The translations under genes were made by a program, and so were the position numbers. A stretch of DNA of 64,000 nucleotides from Streptomyces sp. WMMC500 (GTDB taxonomy: Bacteria > Actinomycetota > Actinomycetes > Streptomycetales > Streptomycetaceae): the NCBI RefSeq assembly GCF_027497195.1, contig NZ_CP114905.1:7017001-7081000 (forward strand). The letters run 5' to 3'. Positions 8,276 through 17,190 of this stretch are shown here, piece after piece. A model generated the notes under the pieces. That model was given only the letters and a program-made list of their open reading frames with translations. It did not search any database and was not told the origin of the DNA. Each line of letters starts with the position of its first letter. Positions within the stretch are counted from its first letter, which is position 1.

Positions 8276-9034
8276 CTACAGTCCCGCCGCGATCGCCGCG
8301 CCCGTCAGCACCTCCCGCAGCATCGCCGGCGTCAGCCGTCCCGTGAAGGTGTTCTGCTGGCTGACGTGGTAGCACCCGTACAGCTCCAGCGGCGTGCCCC
8401 CGTCCGCCCGGTGCAGCGTCGTGTGCGCCCCGTGCCCGAACACCGGCCGCGGGCGCGGCACTTCCCAGCCGGCCGCGGCGAGCGCCGGCAGCGCCGCCTG
8501 CCAGCCGAAAGCGCCGAGCACCACCGCCGAGCGCAGCGTCGGCCGCAGCAGCTCGATCTCGCGGACGAGCCAGGGCCGGCACGTGTCCCGCTCGGCGGGC
8601 GTCGGCTTGTTCTCCGGCGGGGCGCAGTGGACGGGGGCCGTGATACGGACGCCGCGCAGGGTCAGGCCGTCGCCGCGGTGGGTGGCGACCGGCCGGCTGG
8701 CGAGGCCGGTGGCGTGCAGGGCCGCGTACAGGACGTCCCCGGAGCGGTCGCCGGTGAACATCCGGCCGGTGCGGTTGGCGCCGTGGGCGGCGGGCGCGAG
8801 GCCGACGATCAGCATGGCGGCGTCCGCGGGGCCGAAGCCGGGTACGGGGCGGCCCCAGTAGTCCCAGTCGGCGTACGCCCTGCGCCTGGTCGCGGCGACC
8901 TCCTCCCGCCAGGCGACGAGCCGCGGGCAGGCGCGGCAGTCGCACAGCCGCCCGTCCAGTTCGGCGACGGTGCGGGTGCGGGGGGCGGTGACGGCGGGGA
9001 GCGGGGGTGGCGAGGTGGTCATCGGTGCCAGCAT
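8276..9034 (-). CDS. Uracil-DNA glycosylase, family 5 (UdgB-like, Fe-S type)
   Basis: Removes uracil or related deaminated bases from DNA at the start of base-excision repair. The roughly 250-residue chain has the N-terminal Fe-S cysteine pair (CDCRACPRL), the active-site stretch GRPVPGFG then GLAPAAHGANRTGRMFTGDRSG, further Cys ligands around HCAPPENKPTPAERDTC, and the C-terminal YHVSQQNTFTGRLT DNA-intercalation motif. In this family the first motif carries Ala rather than the Asp of family 1. The start is ATG 9034, or ATG 9022 four codons later; the choice is uncertain. It is divergent from the 83-residue gene that carries a DNA-damage-type promoter. Confidence 0.9.
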   Translation of the reverse strand: MLAPMTTSPPPLPAVTAPRTRTVAELDGRLCDCRACPRLVAWREEVAATRRRAYADWDYWGRPVPGFGPADAAMLIVGLAPAAHGANRTGRMFTGDRSGDVLYAALHATGLASRPVATHRGDGLTLRGVRITAPVHCAPPENKPTPAERDTCRPWLVREIELLRPTLRSAVVLGAFGWQAALPALAAAGWEVPRPRPVFGHGAHTTLHRADGGTPLELYGCYHVSQQNTFTGRLTPAMLREVLTGAAIAAGL

Positions 9035-9125
9035 GCCCCACCGCGGCGGGTGGTGGTGAACGGGGTCCCCGGCCACCGCTGAGCATTCGAACTGGTATCC
9101 CGAAATGACCTTTGACCAGGCGTGT

Positions 9126-9148
9126 TTGTCAGTGGGTGGCGGTATCAT
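9126..9148 (+). promoter_or_regulatory. PafBC-dependent (RecA-NDp type) DNA-damage promoter
   Basis: TTGTCAGTG at 9126-9134, eight bases, then TATCAT at 9143-9148. This matches every fixed position of the actinobacterial LexA-independent damage promoter tTGTCRgtg-N8-TAnnnT. It faces the small gene at 9193, whose AGGAGG ribosome site follows 32 bases after the -10. Confidence 0.8.
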
Positions 9149-9192
9149 AGAGGGAGTGAAGACGGGCCAAGACGAGGCCGAGGAGGTCGCCC

Positions 9193-9444
9193 ATGCCAGT
9201 GGCGTACGCCCCGACACCCCTGCCCAAGAAGCCGCTTCCGGCAGGCATGCCGCGTGAGTGGTATGTCGCGCACAATCGGATGCTGAAGGCCATGCGCATC
9301 GCCATCGCCCTGCTCGACTCCGGGGTCTACACCCCGCAGCGCGCCCGCGACGAGGTGATACGCCACATCGCCGAGCGCATCGGCGTCCACCCGCCCTCGC
9401 TCACCACCTGCCGGCTGGTGCGCAGCCTGCTCCCGCTCATCTGA
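9193..9444 (+). CDS. Small conserved basic protein behind a DNA-damage promoter
   Basis: An 83-residue protein beginning MPVAYAPTPLPKKPLPAG. AGGAGG at 9181-9186 sits six bases before the ATG. The Pro/Lys-rich N terminus leads into a predicted mostly helical body (PREWYVAHNRMLKAMRIAIALLDSG, then a second and third helix) with no signal peptide or membrane span. I do not recognise a named domain. The last part (ERIGVHPPSLTTCRLVRSLL) could be HTH-like, but that is a guess. The gene is preceded by a perfect PafBC-type promoter, divergent from a uracil-DNA glycosylase, and 285 bp upstream of a MoxR/VWA operon, so a role in the DNA-damage response is inferred. Confidence 0.85.
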   Translation: MPVAYAPTPLPKKPLPAGMPREWYVAHNRMLKAMRIAIALLDSGVYTPQRARDEVIRHIAERIGVHPPSLTTCRLVRSLLPLI

Positions 9445-9729
9445 CCCCGCCCCGACCCCGCCCGACCGTTCCCGACTCCTTCCCGAGCGCGTCCCGACCC
9501 GCCCCGAGCGCGTCCTGACCGCGTCCCGGGCGCGGGGCCCGGCCCGTAAGCCGTGAGCACCCGGCCGTACGCCCCGCGCCCGCGCGCACGCGTCCGTACC
9601 CCGACCCGCACGCCCGCCCCCCGAAAACCGGCTGCGCCGCGGCCCGTCCAGCGCCCACACTGGACACCCGACACGGCGCACACCCCCTGCGCGCGCCGCA
9701 CCCCCGACCGAGAACCAGGAGCCCGCCGC

Positions 9730-10791
9730 GTGCAGGCAGCCGTCACCGTCACCCCCGCCCGGATCCCCGAGCTGCTGCTCGGCCTCGCCACCGTGCGTCC
9801 GGTCTTCCTCTGGGGCGCCCCCGGCATCGGCAAGTCCTCGCTGGTACGGAAGTTCGCCGACTCCCTCGGCCTCGACTGCGTCAGCCTCATCGGCACGCAG
9901 CTCGCCCCCGAGGACCTCATCGGCGTGCCGCAGATCCGCGACGGGCGCAGCGTCTTCTGCCCGCCGCGGACCATCGCCCGCGACGAGGCGTACTGCCTCT
10001 TCCTCGACGAGCTGAACGCCGCCACCCCCGACGTGCAGAAGGCGTTCTACTCCCTCATCCTCGACCGCCGCATCGGCGACTACGAGCTGCCCGAGGGCAG
10101 CATCGTCATCGGCGCCGGCAACCGCGCCACCGACAACGCGCTGGCCCGCCCCATGGCCTCCGCCCTCGTCAACCGCCTCGCCCACGTCCACTTGGAGGCC
10201 TCCGCCGCCGACTGGCTCGTCTGGGCCGGCGAACACGGCATCCACCCCTGGGTGACGGAGTACCTGACCGACCGCCCCGACCACCTGTGGTCCAAGCCGC
10301 CGAAGACCGAGGAGCCGTTCTCCACCCCGCGTTCGTGGCACATGCTCTCCGACGCCCTGCACTCCTTCGGCCCGGCGCTCGACGACGCCACCCTCAAGAC
10401 CGTCGCGCACGGCACCCTCACGCCCGCGCACGCCGTGTCCTTCTGCGGGTACGTCAAGATCGTCCGGCACCGCTACGGCGTCGAGGCCATCCTCAAGGGC
10501 GACGCCTCCTGGCCCCGCCGCACCGAGGACCGCGACCTGCTCTACTACCTCGCCGAGGCGTTCCGCGGCCGGCTCGTCAAGGAACTGCCCGCGAGCAAGG
10601 AGCACGCCTCGCCGGCCGTGCGCGAGACCGCGTACCGCGCGAAGGCACTCCTCGTCCAACTGGCCGAGATCTCGGTGGAGGTGGCCCAGACGGTCATCGC
10701 CGAGGACGCGGACGGGCAGCCGGTGCTGCCCGCCTGGTTCCTGGTGGAGGCGGCCCGCGACATGCCCCGTCTGGTGGAGGCCCGCCGGTGA
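9730..10791 (+). CDS. MoxR-family AAA ATPase
   Basis: A 353-residue AAA+ protein, probably a chaperone-like ATPase that acts with the VWA protein encoded directly downstream. Walker A is GAPGIGKSS at residues 29-37, Walker B is CLFLDELN near 89-96, and sensor 1 is IVIGAGNRATDN; an Arg-rich region and C-terminal lid follow. The GTG start at 9730 is 13 bases after an AGGAG. The stop overlaps the next start by four bases (GTGA), so the two are translationally coupled. MoxR-VWA pairs are widespread, and usually one member presents substrate to the other; the substrate is unknown here. Confidence 0.9.
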   Translation: MQAAVTVTPARIPELLLGLATVRPVFLWGAPGIGKSSLVRKFADSLGLDCVSLIGTQLAPEDLIGVPQIRDGRSVFCPPRTIARDEAYCLFLDELNAATPDVQKAFYSLILDRRIGDYELPEGSIVIGAGNRATDNALARPMASALVNRLAHVHLEASAADWLVWAGEHGIHPWVTEYLTDRPDHLWSKPPKTEEPFSTPRSWHMLSDALHSFGPALDDATLKTVAHGTLTPAHAVSFCGYVKIVRHRYGVEAILKGDASWPRRTEDRDLLYYLAEAFRGRLVKELPASKEHASPAVRETAYRAKALLVQLAEISVEVAQTVIAEDADGQPVLPAWFLVEAARDMPRLVEARR

Positions 10792-12710
10792 GCCGTACGC
10801 GCCGCACCCGGCGCGGCAGGGCCGGGGCGGAGCGGCGCGACGACCCGGCCACCCGCGCCTTCTCCGCCGGGCTCGCCAAGGCCATGCAGAACCCCGCGCT
10901 GCGCGCTCTCGGCGCGCGGGTGGTCCGCCCGGGCGCCCCGGCCGCCGCGGGCACCGCGGGAAGGGGCGGTACGGCCGGCGGCACACCGGGCCCTCCGGGC
11001 ACGGGCGTCACGGCCACCACCGGCACCGGGCTCGCCCCCGCCCACGGGCTCGCCCGGGTCGACTCCCACGGCACCGTCCACGCCCACCCCACCCGCCGCG
11101 CCGAGCCCGCCGAGTGGACGTGGGCGCTGGCCCACTGCCTGCTGCACCTCGGCTTCGGCCACGCCCCCGCCGCCCGCGGCGAGCGCACCCAGCCCGACCG
11201 GTACGAGCAGGCCGCCCGCTGCGCCGTCGTCAACCGCTTCCTCGTCACCTTCGGCACCGGCCGCCCGCCCGCCGAACTGCCCGAGCACTACCCCGGCGGC
11301 AGCGAGGAGGAACTCGCCGCGCGCTGGCGGCGCGACGGCGTTCCCGCGGAGTACGAGCGCTGCGGCGCGGCCGGCGACGAGGCCGACGTGCTGCTGCTGC
11401 CGTGGGACGGCTGGGCCGGCAGCACGCCGCCGGACTGGCAGAAGGACTTCGCGCACGCCCTCGCCCGTACGGTGTCGGCCGCCATGGAGGTCGCCGGCGG
11501 CCGGCGCGACGCGCTCACCGGCGAGCGGGCGCCGCGGCGGCCGTGGGAGCGGGCGCTGGAGTGGTTCGTCTCCTCGTACCCCCTGCTCGGCGGGATCGCC
11601 GCCGGCATGACCGTCGTCGCCGACGCCGAACTCGCCCGCGCGCACGACATCTCCGTCGCCGCCGTCGACGCCGCCGCCGGCGAGATCTACGTCAACCCGC
11701 TCAAGGAGCACTCCGACGACGAGTGGCGCTTCGTCCTCGGCCACGAGATGCTGCACGCCGCCCTGCGCCACGGGGAGCGCCGCGGCGCGCGCGACCCGTA
11801 CCTCTTCAACATCGCCGCCGACTTCGTCGTCAACGGCTGGCTGCTGGAGATGCGCGTCGGCGAGATGCCCGCGGGACTGCTGCACGACCCGCGGCTCGCC
11901 GGCCTGTCCACCGAGGAGGTCTACGACCGCCTCGCCGCCGACCTGCGGCTGCAGCGCCGCCGGCTCGCCACGCCGCGCGGGCGCGGGCTCGGGGACGTGC
12001 TCGGCGAGCCGCTGGTGCCGCGGGATCCCGCGGCGGCGTACGTCGACCTCGACGAGTTCTACCGCCGCGGGCTGCAGCGCGGGCTCGACCTGCACGAGCG
12101 CGACCACGGCCGCGGGCTGCTGCCGGCGGGGCTGGTCGAGGAGATCCGGGCGCTCGCGCAGCCGCCGCTGCCGTGGGACGCGCTGCTGGCCCGCTGGTTC
12201 GACGAGTACGTGCCCCGCGCCGAGCCGGTGCGCACCTTCGCGCGCCCCGCCCGCCGGCAGGCCGCCACCCCCGACATCCCGCGCGCCGGCCGCTACTTCC
12301 CGCCCGAGGAGGTCGCCCGCTGCACCTTCGGCGTCGTCCTGGACACCTCGGGCTCGATGGACCGCACGCTGCTCGGCAAGGCGCTGGGCGCCATCGCGTC
12401 GTACGCCGAAGCGCGCGACGTGCTGGCGGCGCGCGTCGTCTTCTGCGACGCCTCGCCGTACGACGCCGGCTTCCTGCCGGCGACGGAGATCGCCGGCCGG
12501 GTGCGGGTCCGGGGCCGCGGCGGCACGGTCCTGCAGCCGGGGCTCGACCTCCTGGAGCGGGCGGACGACTTCCCGCGTGCGGCTCCGGTGCTGGTGATCA
12601 CCGACGGCATGTGCGACGTGCTGCGGGTGCGCAGGGAACACGCGTATCTGATCCCCGCGGGGGCGTCGCTGCCGTTCGTCGCGCGGGGACCGGTGTTCCG
12701 CGTGCGGTGA
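10788..12710 (+). CDS. DUF2201-type metallopeptidase-like / VWA domain protein
   Basis: A 640-residue partner of the MoxR ATPase. The N-terminal two thirds match the putative metallopeptidase domain of DUF2201 proteins, with a clear HExxH zinc motif HEMLH at residues 319-323. The C-terminal domain is von Willebrand A-like, with the MIDAS start DTSGS at 519-523 followed by the Rossmann strands of that fold. Residues 1-80 are basic and low in complexity (RTRRTRRGRAG). No signal peptide is present, so it probably acts in the cytoplasm. The GTG at 10788 overlaps the ATPase stop. Whether it is an active protease is unknown. Confidence 0.88.
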   Translation: MSRTRRTRRGRAGAERRDDPATRAFSAGLAKAMQNPALRALGARVVRPGAPAAAGTAGRGGTAGGTPGPPGTGVTATTGTGLAPAHGLARVDSHGTVHAHPTRRAEPAEWTWALAHCLLHLGFGHAPAARGERTQPDRYEQAARCAVVNRFLVTFGTGRPPAELPEHYPGGSEEELAARWRRDGVPAEYERCGAAGDEADVLLLPWDGWAGSTPPDWQKDFAHALARTVSAAMEVAGGRRDALTGERAPRRPWERALEWFVSSYPLLGGIAAGMTVVADAELARAHDISVAAVDAAAGEIYVNPLKEHSDDEWRFVLGHEMLHAALRHGERRGARDPYLFNIAADFVVNGWLLEMRVGEMPAGLLHDPRLAGLSTEEVYDRLAADLRLQRRRLATPRGRGLGDVLGEPLVPRDPAAAYVDLDEFYRRGLQRGLDLHERDHGRGLLPAGLVEEIRALAQPPLPWDALLARWFDEYVPRAEPVRTFARPARRQAATPDIPRAGRYFPPEEVARCTFGVVLDTSGSMDRTLLGKALGAIASYAEARDVLAARVVFCDASPYDAGFLPATEIAGRVRVRGRGGTVLQPGLDLLERADDFPRAAPVLVITDGMCDVLRVRREHAYLIPAGASLPFVARGPVFRVR

Positions 12711-12851
12711 CGCCTCGCGGCGGCCGGGGGACGGCGGGGGCGGCGGGGTCCACGGGGACCGCCGGTGGGGCCGTTCATCGCCCGCGGGCTCCTCTTCCGC
12801 GTACGGTGATCCTGACGTGCGGCAGTCGGCAGGCGGCGGGAGGCGGCGGAC

Positions 12852-13691
12852 GTGGCGGAGAGCGCGGGGACCCCGGAGTGGGACGGCGCGACCGGTGACC
12901 ACTGGGTCGCGTACGAGGAGAAGTACAACGCGGCGATGTTCCGCTACGGCGAGCGGCTCTTCGCGGGCGCCGGCGTGCGCCCCGACGACCGCGTGCTCGA
13001 CGTCGGCTGCGGCTGCGGCCAGACCACCCGGGTCGCCGCGCGGCTCGCCGCGGAGGGCTCCGTGCACGGCGTCGACCTGTCCGCCGCGATGCTCGCGCGG
13101 GCGCGCGAACGCGCGGCGGAAGAGGGCGTCGGCAACGTGCGCTTCGAGCAGGCCGACGCGCAGGTCCACGACTTCGACGCGGGCGCGTACGACCTGGCGA
13201 TCAGCCGCAACGGCGTGATGTTCTTCGCGGACCCGGTGGCCGCGTTCGCCAACGTACGGCGTGCGCTGCGGCCCGCCGGGCGGCTGGTGTTCGTCTGCTG
13301 GCGGGCGCCGGAGGAGAGCGCGTACTCACTGGTGCCGCGCGCCGCCCTCGGCCGGTACGTCACCGTGCCGGGCCCGCCCGGCGCCGACGAGCCGGGCCCG
13401 AACTCGCTGGCCGACCCCGACCGCGTACGCGACGTGCTCGGCCGCGCGGGTCTGGCCGACGTGCAACTGGAGCCGGAGGACGAGCCGATGTACGTCGGCG
13501 CCGATCTCGACGAGGCGGTGGACTTCGTCCTCAACCGGCAGAGCCTGCGCGAGCCGATGGCGGAACTGGACGCGGCCACGACGGCCAAGGCGACCGAGGA
13601 ACTGCGCGAGGCCCTGGCCTCGTACGTCACCCCGGAGGGGGTGCTGCTGCGCTCGCCGGCGTGGCTGGTCACGGCCCACGCCCCGGCGTGA
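12852..13691 (+). CDS. Class I SAM-dependent methyltransferase
   Basis: A 279-residue cytoplasmic enzyme. The SAM-binding glycine loop is VLDVGCGCGQTTRVA near residues 48-62, with the acidic residue after beta 2 (GVDLSAAML) and motif DLAISRNGVMFFADP further on, as in the UbiE/Methyltransf_11 group. The GTG at 12852 follows AGGCGGCGGA. Streptomycetes carry many such enzymes on small molecules, and the substrate cannot be deduced. It stands alone between the VWA gene and a convergent PucR-type regulator. Confidence 0.9.
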   Translation: MAESAGTPEWDGATGDHWVAYEEKYNAAMFRYGERLFAGAGVRPDDRVLDVGCGCGQTTRVAARLAAEGSVHGVDLSAAMLARARERAAEEGVGNVRFEQADAQVHDFDAGAYDLAISRNGVMFFADPVAAFANVRRALRPAGRLVFVCWRAPEESAYSLVPRAALGRYVTVPGPPGADEPGPNSLADPDRVRDVLGRAGLADVQLEPEDEPMYVGADLDEAVDFVLNRQSLREPMAELDAATTAKATEELREALASYVTPEGVLLRSPAWLVTAHAPA

Positions 13692-13766
13692 CGGCGGACC
13701 GAACCGATCGCACCCCCCTGAACCCGGCGAACCCGCTGAACCCGCCTAACCCCCGCCCCCCGGCCG

Positions 13767-14990
13767 TCAGGCCCGCAGGGTGCGGCGGGCCACCAGTGCC
13801 GCGCTCAGGCGGCGGGCGTCCGCGGGGGTCGTCGGGTGCAGGCCCGTGAGGAGGGCGATGCGGCGGATGCGGTAGTCGACGGTGTTGGGGTGGACGTGCA
13901 GCGCGGCGGCGGTGCCCCGGCGGTCGAGGTCGCGGGCCAGGTACGTCTCCAGGGTGTGCAGCAGCTCCGGCCTCCCGGCCAGCGGTCCGAGGAGCTCCGC
14001 GAGCCCGGTGAGGGCTTCGCTGGGGCGGCTGAGCTGGTAGTCGAGGAGCACGTCGGCCAGCCGGTACAGGCCGGGCGGCCGGTCCGTACGCCGTACCAGC
14101 TCGACGATGTCCGCCGTCTGCGCCACCGCCGCCGGCAGCCCCTCCGGCGCGGCCCCTGCCGCCGCCGCGGTCACCGGCGCCCCGACGGCCGTCTCCGTAC
14201 GAGCGATGAGCCCGCACAGCGCCGCCCACGCCGGCTCTTCAACCACCGGCAGCAGCGCGGTGCCGCCGCCGGCGTCGAGCGCGGTGAGCGCCGGTTCGCC
14301 GGCGAAGCCGTTCAGCGCCGTCTGCAGCCGGCGGATCTTGCGCCGGGCGGCGATCCGTGAGCGGGGGCCGGGGGAGTCCTCGTCGGGGTGCGGGGCGACG
14401 TGCAGCGTCATCGCGACGTACCGCGGTGCGGGCCGCAGCCCCGTGCGGCGGGCGATGTGCTCCAGCGGATCGCCGGCGAGCAGCGCGGCGAGCAGCGCGT
14501 GCCGCGGCGCGTGCTCCTGGACGTCGAGGACCTGTCTGGCCTCCAGATACGCGGCGCTGACCGCCGCCACCAACTGCCGCTGCAGGCCGAAGAGATGCCT
14601 CAGCACCTCCTGCGCGTCGGCGAAGTCCGCGGGACGCGCTTCGGCGGAGATCTCCTCCCAGCCCATCGCGGTGCCGATCTGGTACGCGCTGAGGATGGCG
14701 TCCAGCGGCACGCCCTCCTCGGCACGCTGGGCGGCCGACTCCCGCTGCCGCACGAGCTCGTGGTCGTGCGCCGGGCCGCGGCGCTGGAGCACGTCGGCGA
14801 GGAGGCGCAGGGTGCGCTGCACGATGTCGGCGATGTCCCCCGTGACCTCCTCGGGCGGCAGGGTGGCGTACACGGGCAGTTCGGTGAGCAGCCGGTCGAC
14901 GACGCTCTGGCTGAGCGCGGGCACCCGGGCCCGCAGCCACGCGTCGACCGGGCTGCCGCCGATACACAGCGGTGTGTTGTCACGCGTCAC
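13767..14990 (-). CDS. PucR-family transcriptional regulator (CdaR-like)
   Basis: A regulator of about 407 residues. The N-terminal half (roughly 1-190) is the helical RsbRD-like sensor region found in this family (SVVDRLLTELPVYATLP, AYQIGTAMGWEEI). The middle is a GGDEF-like degenerate domain. The C-terminal part is the PucR helix-turn-helix: TLETYLARDLDRRGTAAALHVHPNTVDYRIRRI. I prefer the GTG at 14990 (VTRDNTPL), since the open frame upstream of it would run into the promoter of the divergent esterase gene; ATGs at 15053-15048 remain possible. The effector is unknown. The divergent SGNH esterase is a candidate target. Confidence 0.85.
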   Translation of the reverse strand: MTRDNTPLCIGGSPVDAWLRARVPALSQSVVDRLLTELPVYATLPPEEVTGDIADIVQRTLRLLADVLQRRGPAHDHELVRQRESAAQRAEEGVPLDAILSAYQIGTAMGWEEISAEARPADFADAQEVLRHLFGLQRQLVAAVSAAYLEARQVLDVQEHAPRHALLAALLAGDPLEHIARRTGLRPAPRYVAMTLHVAPHPDEDSPGPRSRIAARRKIRRLQTALNGFAGEPALTALDAGGGTALLPVVEEPAWAALCGLIARTETAVGAPVTAAAAGAAPEGLPAAVAQTADIVELVRRTDRPPGLYRLADVLLDYQLSRPSEALTGLAELLGPLAGRPELLHTLETYLARDLDRRGTAAALHVHPNTVDYRIRRIALLTGLHPTTPADARRLSAALVARRTLRA

Positions 14991-15098
14991 AACGGCCCCC
15001 GGAGAAGTCTGCGTTACTGACCAGTTAAGCGCAGCCCGGCTCCTCTGCATCATGTCCACGGCACAACTTTCCACCACCTCCACCGCCGGGAGCCGCCG

Positions 15099-15983
15099 AT
15101 GAACGTGGTGCCGAAACTCCTCAAGGGCGCGCTGGGCGCCGCCGCGGCGGCCGGCCTCGCCGTCGGCGGCACGGCTGCGCCGGCCGCCGCCGACGCCGCG
15201 GCCGGCGAGGTCTACGTCGCCCTCGGCGACTCGATGGCCTCAGGGCCGCTCATCCCGCTCCCCACCGGGCCGCTCGCCTGCGGGCGTTCCACCGAGAACT
15301 ACCCGCACGAACTGGCCGACCGGCTCGACGTCGCGGAACTGCGCGACGTCACGTGCAGCGGCGCCGAGACCGACCACATGACGCAGCCGCAGTCGCTGTC
15401 GTTGCTCGGCGTGGATATGGGCGAGGCACCGCCGCAGTTCGACGCGCTCAGCGCGGACACCACCCTGGTCACCCTGACGATCGGCGGCAACGACGCCGGG
15501 CTCGTCGGCGTCGCCCAGGACTGCATGCAGCTCAACCCGGCCGCCGACCCGTGCAAGGACGGCTTCATGGAGGGCGGCGTCGACACCGTCGCGCAGCGCA
15601 TCGAGGCCATGGGCCCCAAGCTCGGCGCCGTACTCGACGGCATCCACGCCCGCGCCCCGCAGGCCCGCGTCCTGGTCACCGGCTACGGCGACTACATCAA
15701 GCCGGGCGGCTGCTGGCCGTACCAGCCGGTGCTCGCCCCCGACGCCGACTGGCTGCAGGGCAGCGTCAACCACATGAACCGCGTCATCGCAGACCGCGCG
15801 GCGGCCCACGGCGCCGAGTACGTCGACGTCTTCACCCCGAGCCGCGGCCACGACGCCTGCCAGTCCCCGGGCAGGAAGTGGGTCGAGGGCTACGTCCCCA
15901 CCGCCCCGGCCGCCCCGCTGCACCCCAACGCCCGGGGCGAGGAGGCGTACGCGGGCATCATCCACAGCCGGCTGACCGGCTGA
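15099..15983 (+). CDS. Secreted SGNH/GDSL-type esterase or lipase
   Basis: A 294-residue hydrolase with a signal peptide (residues 1-33, ending PAAADAAAG). The four SGNH blocks are visible: GDS with the nucleophile Ser in VALGDSMASG, the conserved Gly in the CSGAETDHM region, Asn in LTIGGNDAG, and the catalytic Asp/His segment PLHPNARGEEAYA near the C terminus. Several cysteines suggest disulfides, as in the secreted streptomycete esterase family. It probably cleaves acyl esters outside the cell. A strong hairpin follows the stop. Confidence 0.93.
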   Translation: MNVVPKLLKGALGAAAAAGLAVGGTAAPAAADAAAGEVYVALGDSMASGPLIPLPTGPLACGRSTENYPHELADRLDVAELRDVTCSGAETDHMTQPQSLSLLGVDMGEAPPQFDALSADTTLVTLTIGGNDAGLVGVAQDCMQLNPAADPCKDGFMEGGVDTVAQRIEAMGPKLGAVLDGIHARAPQARVLVTGYGDYIKPGGCWPYQPVLAPDADWLQGSVNHMNRVIADRAAAHGAEYVDVFTPSRGHDACQSPGRKWVEGYVPTAPAAPLHPNARGEEAYAGIIHSRLTG

Positions 15984-16065
15984 CCCGGCTTTCAGGCCGG
16001 CCGGCCCGACCGGCGGGGAGGGGCCGGCCCCCGACGTCCCCAACCCCCGAGGGGACGCACACACG

Positions 16066-16098
16066 CCGGCCCGGCGCGGAACTCCCGCGCCGGGCCGG
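16066..16098. terminator. Bidirectional hairpin terminator
   Basis: Perfect 14-bp inverted repeat (CCGGCCCGGCGCGG and its complement) with loop AACTC, lying between the convergent esterase and methyltransferase genes. There is no U-run, as is usual in this group. Confidence 0.85.
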
Positions 16099-16210
16099 TC
16101 GTGTCGTGCCACGACGGTCCACGACGCACGGGAGACCGGGCGGTGGCCGCGCCGGGGGCGTTCTGCCGGGCCCGCGCCGGTCTCCGCAGGGGCCGGAGGC
16201 CCCGGGCGGC

Positions 16211-17044
16211 TCAGCCGCCGCTGAGGCGGCCCACACCGCCGTAGAGCCACACCTCGTCGAGGAGCCGTGGCCGCACGGGTCCGTCCGGGTGCCAGAGGGG
16301 CAACTGGACGACACCGGGCTCGACGACGTCGAAGCCGTCGAAGAACGCCTCCACCTCGCGCAGGGGCCGCGGCACCATCGGCGCCGCGGCCCGCCGCTCG
16401 CCGTACACGGCGGCGGCGTCGGCGGCCTGGCGGGGCTGGATGTCGTTGGTGGTGTGGGACAGGGCCAGCCAGCTCCCCGGCGGCAGGGCGTCCCGGAAGG
16501 CGGCGACGATGCGGCCTGGTTCCTCTTCGTCGCGTACGAAGTGCAGGACCGCGGAGAGCATCAGCGCCACCGGCCGGTCCCGGTCCAGGGTCTCCCACAG
16601 CGCCCGCGCCTGGAGGATCTGCTCCGGCCGGCGCAGGTCGGCCTGGACGTACGCTGTGCGGCCCTCGGCGGAGCTGCTCAGCAGGGCGCGGGCGTGGGCG
16701 AGGACGACGGGATCGTTGTCGGTGTAGACGACCCGGCAGTCCGGGCTGATCCGCTGGGCGACCTCGTGGAGGTTGGGCGAGGTGGGAATGCCCGTGCCGA
16801 TGTCCAGGAACTGCCGCACGCCCTGCCCGACGAGATAGCGGACCGCGCGCCGCATCCAGGCGCGGTTCTCGCGGGCGGACTCTCTGACCTGGGGCGCACG
16901 CCGGACGGTCTCGTCCGCGGCGGCCCGGTCGGCGGCGTAGTGGTCCTTGCCGCCCAGGAGGTAGTCGTAGATCCGCGCGGGGTGGGGAACGTGCGGGTTG
17001 ACCGGGGCCCGCGGCCGGTCGCCTAACGGCGGTTCGTGTGTCAC
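16211..17044 (-). CDS. SAM-dependent methyltransferase, DUF574 (Methyltransf_19) family
   Basis: A 277-residue protein with the hallmarks of the large actinomycete DUF574 group: N-terminal HPARIYDYLLGGKDHYAADRAAAD, the SAM loop FLDIGTGIPTSPNLHE, the acidic residue in VVYTDNDPVVLAHA, and ALMLSAVLHFVRD. The GTG at 17044 follows GGAGAGAGACGGA; an upstream extension in the same frame is basic and unlike the family. Members of this group are abundant in Streptomyces, and their substrates are largely unknown. It is downstream of glnA on the same strand but separated from it by a terminator. Confidence 0.9.
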   Translation of the reverse strand: MTHEPPLGDRPRAPVNPHVPHPARIYDYLLGGKDHYAADRAAADETVRRAPQVRESARENRAWMRRAVRYLVGQGVRQFLDIGTGIPTSPNLHEVAQRISPDCRVVYTDNDPVVLAHARALLSSSAEGRTAYVQADLRRPEQILQARALWETLDRDRPVALMLSAVLHFVRDEEEPGRIVAAFRDALPPGSWLALSHTTNDIQPRQAADAAAVYGERRAAAPMVPRPLREVEAFFDGFDVVEPGVVQLPLWHPDGPVRPRLLDEVWLYGGVGRLSGG

Positions 17045-17124
17045 GTCCGTCTCTCTCCGTCGGTGTCGCCTGGCACGCATCGGCATCTCAACGCGCCCAA
17101 CATAGCCGCTGCCCGGCACACGTG

Positions 17125-17156
17125 AGGGCCGGCATCCGTCGGGGGATGCCGGCCCT
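17125..17156 (-). terminator. Hairpin terminator after glnA
   Basis: A 13-bp perfect stem (GGGCCGGCATCC and its complement, plus an A-T closing pair) with loop GTCGGG. It starts 35 bases past the glnA stop and ahead of the next minus-strand gene. Confidence 0.85.
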
Positions 17157-17190
17157 GTGCGTCCCGGCCGCCGCGGGCCGGAGCGGAGAC

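Noticed and set aside
9445..9729. C-rich repeats (GAGCGCGTCC-like) upstream of the MoxR gene as a regulatory array
   Set aside because: The copies are irregular and fit strand composition bias; no consistent unit or spacing emerges.
13692..13766. AACCCG repeats between the convergent methyltransferase and PucR genes
   Set aside because: Only about four degenerate 9-bp copies with no dyad; likely simple-sequence drift.
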